NCBI GenBank assembly: GCA_023053685.1 | Contig: JALIGW010000005.1 | Span: 37,816,980-37,880,979, forward strand | Length of the DNA stretch: 64,000 bases | Direction of reading: 5' to 3' | From: Diadophis punctatus similis | Lineage: Eukaryota > Chordata > Lepidosauria > Squamata > Dipsadidae | Shown: one piece after another, positions 61,101 through 64,000 of the stretch | Layout of the letters: the number at the start of each line of letters is the position of its first letter | Position numbering within the stretch: the first letter of the stretch is position 1 | Notes under the pieces: model-generated | What the model was told of the DNA's origin: nothing | Database searches by the model: none | What the model saw: the letters and a program-made list of their open reading frames with translations, nothing else | Translations under genes and position numbers: made by a program

Positions 61101-64000
61101 TGCTTCCTTACAGGAGAAAAATATTTTAATCTTTTAAAGCGATATGTGGGAGAAAGGATCAAAATTGAATTGTGACAATTCAATGTCACTATTCAAAAAT
61201 CAATCGCCCTCGCCTTTTTATCTTTTGCTCTAGAAAAGTAAGAATTTTGGTCAGGGTTGCTGAAATTGGAAAGGTCCCACGCATATCAGGGAGTGAAAAA
61301 AATCTTGAATTATCCCTGATGGCTTTAACGTTTGCCTCTGGCATGCTTCTCAAGTAATAGAAAATAATTATTTTAGAAAATTACCTGTCCAGTTTTATAT
61401 GCCATTTCACGGTCCTTTAAAGTTTCTGTTCTTCCAGCATTCTTTGCAATAGCATCCTCTTCCAATCTGAATGACAGCAACAATCTTTCCTGCTCAGGCT
61501 CACATTTTAATAGTTTCACCTTGACTACCTGTAATTTTTTTTTTAAAGGAAAATCATTATAGTTAAGTATATCCAGGTCTACACACTGAGGAGCAATTTG
61601 CCAATCACATGAAACTGCTTTCGTAGCAAGCATGTACACACAGCAGCCATACTGTCTGTGAACCGATCCACCATGGGGTGGGGTATGAACGAGGACCCTT
61701 AGCTTCATCCATTTGAACAGAGAATGAAGACTAAACAAACTGCAGACTAAAAAATACTGCTTCGTTCTCCGATTGCTTTCAGAGAAATGTCATAACCTAA
61801 GATGTCATTTTCTAGTTTCTTCTAAGAAAAAGAAATTAGATTCCTGTTTTAATACCACATGCTTAGCTTGGCTAACCAAACCATGGTTATGGGTTATTAA
61901 CTGTATAACTAATTGTAGACAGAACCATTAGATACCAAGGGATCCAGCATCAACTGATCACCACATGTATAGTCACTATTAGATTCCGACTAATACTTTA
62001 TACATACTAAATGCACAATTGCTATGTATTCCATAATGACAGCATTACATAATTGCTCCTAAGCATTACATAATTGCTCCTTTACATCCTATCTCTATTG
62101 TATTAGCAACTTCTTTACTTGGAAATTCCACAACTGTTCTTTGGACTTGTGTAGTTGTATAGATTTTCTTTACTATTTAATGGTTTTTTCACACAGTGAT
62201 AACTTAAAAGTGCTATTTTTAAAAAAGATAAAAATATTCTACATTGCTGTTTAGATTTTAAAATATTATTGCACGCATGTCAAGTCTGTTATACAAACAT
62301 ATTCATTTCAGGTAGCTGTTTTAAGTGCAATATTCAAGGGTACTTGAGCCGAGGTGGCGCAGCAGTTAGAGTGCAGTACTGCAGGCTACTTTAGCTGACT
62401 GTGATCAGCAGTTCAGCTGTTCAAATCTCACCGGCTCAGGGTTGACTCAGCCTCCCATCCTTCCGAGGTAGGTAAAATGAGGATCCAGATTGTTGGGGGC
62501 AATATAAATATACATTGCTTAATGGTGTAAACCGCTTAGAGAGTGTTTGCACTATGAGGCGGTATATAAGTCTCACTAATAAATAAATAAATAAACTTCT
62601 ATTAAACACTTACCTGGCCTTCATAGAAGGCTTCTTGAGGAGCAGTTAAGGGGAGCAAACCAAGTTCATTAGTGGGTACTAAGCCCCTCACATCATTATA
62701 GAATTTCACAATGCAGCCAAAATCCTTAACACACGCAACAAAACCATGAGTGATCAGGCCTGGCTTGGCATCTTCAAAACTGTCAAGGACAGGGAGCTTG
62801 GAATTAACAAGGGTTCTCTTAAGAGTCAGAATAAGCTTCTTTGTTTCAGGATTGCAGACAAGTACCTGGAAAAGCAAGAGATTGGACTCGTGTTTGTTAA
62901 CAAAAATAGTTTCAAGCCAGGTTATGACTAATTTATGTAATTGGAGTTAAATGCAGTTGATGGACTCCCTAAATTCAGAAATATTAGTGTCACACTAAAC
63001 CTAGAAGAAAACGGGGAAGTAATGTATTTCCTTACATTATAAATATACTAATGAACTCTGAATGTAAATACTGTATTTTTCAGACTATAAGACCCACCAA
63101 GATTTTGAAGAGGTAAGTAAGAAAAAAAAGTTTTTGTCCTCCCTGGCCCCCAGAAACACTCTGCAGGTTTCCCAAACCCTCTGCGTGCCCCGTTTTTCAC
63201 AAAAACAAGTGAAAAATGGGCCTGTTTTTGTGAAAAATTGGGCGCGCAGAGGGTTTGGGAGCATTTTTGCCTTTTCCCATCCCCTAGGAGCGCTCTGCAG
63301 GCTTCCCAAACCCTCTGCATGCCCCGTTTTTGCAAAAAAAAAAAAAAAAAGGCCGAAAAATGGGCCATTTTTCGCAAAAAGGGGGTGTGTTTGCTTTCTA
63401 ATTACCCCATCTAGCATGACTGGAGGAGGAATTCTGGGAGTTGAAGTCCACTAGTCTTAAAGCTGTCAAGTTTGGTTTATAAAAAGTGTACATAGTTGTA
63501 AAAAGTGTATATGGTTGTAAAAAGTATTCTACTATACTGTTATTTTATTAAATAATATATTACTACACCATTTGGTTCAGAATACTTTTTTCCTTGTTTT
63601 CCTCCTATAAAATCTAGGTGCGTCTTATACTCCAAAAATACAGTAAGTTAGGCTAAAGCCTAACAATTTGCTTAAAGGTCCCTAGCAAGCAACAAGGCTC
63701 AGAAAGTTTGCATATTCAGTTGAAAGTTTACCCACATTGTCACAATAGCTTTAATGATAAAGGTTATATAGAAACACTAATAACAGTTAAGAAAATTAAA
63801 TTAAAAATATTTAAAATAGAGTTTAAATTTAGTTTCTTACAGAAAAATCTTACCCGGCACTTAACAGTAGTCCCCGTGCTATACTTCTTCTCTGGATGTT
63901 TCAATTTCACATCTGCAAGATGTAAATTGGGGACAAAGCCTTTGATACTCTCAGTGAACTTCACCTCCATGCCCAACGGCTTCAGAGTGAACACTTTTCC
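40733..64000 (-). CDS. PDCD11: PDCD11 / RRP5 homologue, C-terminal 25 exons (5' part outside window)
   Basis: Coding exons, from 5' to 3' on the - strand: 64000-63854, 62865-62614, 61528-61385, 60756-60562, 59553-59383, 58755-58536, 57727-57575, 57064-56949, 56237-55723, 54353-54291, 53417-53318, 52999-52910, 51748-51646, 50280-50103, 48991-48935, 48764-48642, 48255-48133, 47830-47677, 47591-47478, 46437-46303, 43566-43316, 43062-42894, 41951-41798, 41372-41207, 40904-40733. All splice sites are GT-AG and all phases agree, giving 4,065 nt or 1,354 residues to the TAA; human PDCD11 has 1,871, so roughly the first quarter lies beyond the window. Family knowledge: a nucleolar scaffold needed for early pre-rRNA cleavages for both subunits, with S1 RNA-binding repeats followed by HAT/TPR repeats. 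Introns are rich in MITEs and SINEs but no exon is disrupted. Confidence 0.95.
42065..42201. mobile_element. Short MITE ('gaaaataagaccc' type) in PDCD11 intron
   Basis: Inverted ends CTGTGTTTCCCCGAAAATAA and TTATTTTGGGGGAAACAGG, 137 bp, with TGTCTTAT subterminal repeats. It shares motifs with the larger element at 34989. Confidence 0.7.
43927..46105. mobile_element. TA-flanked element (43927 copy), interrupted by an L1
   Basis: Ends CCGTATTTTTCAGAGTATAA and TTATACTCCGAAAAATACGG, each bordered by TA. Removing the L1 at 44073-45250 and one 16-bp duplication leaves 985 bp that match, in reverse orientation, the 982-bp element at 50517-51498 across its length. It contains a tRNA-like module near 45700-45790 also present in the other copy. 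It lies in a PDCD11 intron. Confidence 0.9.
44073..45250 (-). mobile_element. 5'-truncated L1 (ORF2 C-terminus) nested in a MITE
   Basis: Bounded by an exact 16-bp duplication TGTTTGCTGTGTATTT (44057-44072 and 45251-45266). The - strand frame 44975..44265 encodes 236 residues of the ORF2 C-terminus, including the knuckle [16 protein letters not shown], without stops. The 3' end borders T runs at 44073-44097. Confidence 0.92.
46113..46196. repeat. (CT)n-(CA)n microsatellite
   Basis: About 50 bp of CT and 32 bp of AC, starting only eight bases after the end of the TA-flanked element. Confidence 0.95.
46303..47830 (-). other. PDCD11 exons encoding the charged linker
   Basis: Three exons (47830-47677, 47591-47478, 46437-46303) encode the low-complexity link between S1 and HAT repeats: the end of the last S1 unit ([19 protein letters not shown]), then lysine-rich and acidic runs ([26 protein letters not shown]). 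Lysine-rich parts are likely nucleolar targeting signals, an inference. A hAT-like element lies in the intron between 46437 and 47478. Confidence 0.88.
46527..47450. mobile_element. Non-autonomous hAT-like element, 924 bp, GC-rich
   Basis: Ends CAGTGACGGCGAACGC and GGTTCGCCATCACTG with flanking ACCTATCC on both sides (46519-46526 and 47451-47458). The interior is GC-rich with many CpG and several overlapping open frames, none resembling a transposase. It lies in a PDCD11 intron, ending 28 bp from an exon. Confidence 0.9.
50517..51498. mobile_element. TA-flanked element, uninterrupted copy
   Basis: Ends CCGTATTTTTCGGAATATAA and TTATACTCCGAAAAATACGG between TA dinucleotides, 982 bp. Same family as 43927-46105 in opposite orientation. 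At 50845-50900 it has a tRNA-like head (GCCTAGAGGTAGAGTTCTTG, GTGAGTTCTATCC). No transposase. It lies in a PDCD11 intron. Confidence 0.9.
52151..52362 (+). mobile_element. Sauria SINE in PDCD11 intron
   Basis: Head CTGTGGTGGCGCAGTGGTTA, body CAGATTGTTGGGGGCAATAT, end GAAGCGGTATATAAATCTAA. Antisense to PDCD11. Confidence 0.88.
53509..53643. mobile_element. Palindromic hAT-like MITE (135 bp)
   Basis: The whole element is one inverted repeat from CAGGGGTCTCCAACCTTGGC to its complement, with arms of about 66 bp and a loop of about three bases near TTT. CAGGGG ends are typical of hAT elements. Flanks (TTCTAGTT / TATCTAGT) match only loosely. It lies 92 bp upstream of a PDCD11 exon on the transcribed strand. 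Confidence 0.82.
53709..54103. mobile_element. MITE of the 36912 family, complete copy
   Basis: Inverted ends GCAGGTAGTCCTTGACTTAC and GTAAGTCTAGGACTACCTG, about 395 bp without an inserted SINE. It shows the uninterrupted structure of the family also seen at 21549, 36912 and 38578. Confidence 0.75.
54735..54928 (-). mobile_element. tRNA-derived SINE, - orientation
   Basis: On the - strand: head GAGCCAATTTGGTATACTAG, B-box-like ATGAGTTCTAGTTCC, TAGGCACAAAATCAGCTGGG, and end GAAGGAGGCAATGGCAAATT then ATCTTGCCAAAAAACTGCAGG. This matches a widespread squamate tRNA-headed SINE family as I remember it. Confidence 0.6.
57952..58087. mobile_element. Palindromic hAT-like MITE with exact 8-bp duplication
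   Basis: Arms of about 66 bp, from CAGTGTTTCCCAACCTTGGC to its complement, meet at a short loop. GTCTAGTA flanks both sides (57944-57951 and 58088-58095). The core CTTCAACTCCCAGAATTC is shared with the element at 53509. It lies in a PDCD11 intron. Confidence 0.93.
59951..60513. mobile_element. Non-autonomous hAT-like element with exact 8-bp duplication
   Basis: Ends CAGTGGTGGCGAACC and GGTTCGCCACCACGG (one mismatch) flanked by CGGTGGGA on both sides (59943-59950 and 60514-60521). The interior has multiple inverted copies of AAACCGGAAGTGCG. Its right end is 41 bp from a PDCD11 splice donor. Confidence 0.92.
62347..62594 (+). mobile_element. Sauria SINE in PDCD11 intron, complete
   Basis: Head GAGCCGAGGTGGCGCAGCAG, body CAGATTGTTGGGGGCAATAT, then AACCGCTTAGAGAGTGTTTG, GAGGCGGTATATAAGTCTCA and an (AAAT)n tail. 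It ends about 20 bp from the splice donor at 62613 of a PDCD11 exon. Confidence 0.9.
63071..63643. mobile_element. TA-flanked element related to 37573 copy
   Basis: Ends CTGTATTTTTCAGACTATAA and TTATACTCCAAAAATACAG between TA dinucleotides. The interior shares, in reverse orientation, the CCCCGTTTTTGCAAAA unit and the GGAATTCTGGGAGTTGAAGT segment of the 37573 element. It is more diverged at the ends. Confidence 0.8.

Larger units (their letters stand above)
48133..64000 (-). other. PDCD11 exons encoding about ten S1 RNA-binding units
   Basis: Seventeen exons encode consecutive S1-type repeats. Typical unit pattern seen: a first strand GxVxxI, a GxxVxF turn, a GLxPxSxL segment, then GQxVxxxV and a closing RxLLSL strand. 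Clear examples are [71 protein letters not shown] and [20 protein letters not shown]. The first seen unit is cut by the window edge. In Rrp5 these repeats bind pre-rRNA. The 63-bp exon 54353-54291 is the shortest but one. Confidence 0.92.

Overview
The window looks like nuclear DNA of a squamate reptile, most likely an advanced (colubroid) snake. It holds four vertebrate protein genes with GT-AG introns. Its repeats are typical of squamates: Sauria SINEs, CR1/L2-type LINEs, L1, many hAT and TA-flanked MITEs, long AT and GATA microsatellites, and an AATAG microsatellite attached to a CR1-type 3' end, a combination known from colubroid snakes. The species is an inference from repeats and protein similarity.

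Layout. Three calcium homeostasis modulator channel genes lie on the + strand: CALHM3 (685-3008, 3 coding exons, 321 aa), CALHM1 (10033-19357, 2 coding exons, 337 aa) and CALHM2 (34421-36911, 2 coding exons, 319 aa). The - strand from 40733 to beyond the window end carries the 3' part of PDCD11 (RRP5 homologue), of which I traced 25 coding exons (about 1,354 C-terminal residues) in one continuous reading frame. CALHM2 and PDCD11 converge tail to tail. This is the order I know from human chromosome 10 (PDCD11, CALHM2, CALHM1, CALHM3), so the block is conserved synteny. No new cellular gene system is visible.

Function. CALHM1 and CALHM3 are subunits of the large-pore voltage-gated ATP-release channel of taste cells; CALHM2 is a broadly expressed relative. 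PDCD11 is a nucleolar ribosome-biogenesis factor and an unrelated neighbour. CALHM1 has His at the position I align with human Asp121.

The rest is mobile DNA and simple repeats. Notable items are: a full-length L1-derived insertion with ORF1 but no ORF2 and a 15-bp target-site duplication (13163-16285); an uninterrupted 668-codon reverse transcriptase ORF of a CR1/L2-type LINE in the CALHM1 intron (16542-18548); five hAT-like elements, four with exact 8-bp duplications; and two copies of one TA-flanked element, one interrupted by an L1 so that the other copy shows the empty site. Coordinates of exon ends and most element ends were read base by base; repeat family names are from memory of consensus sequences and were not checked against a database.
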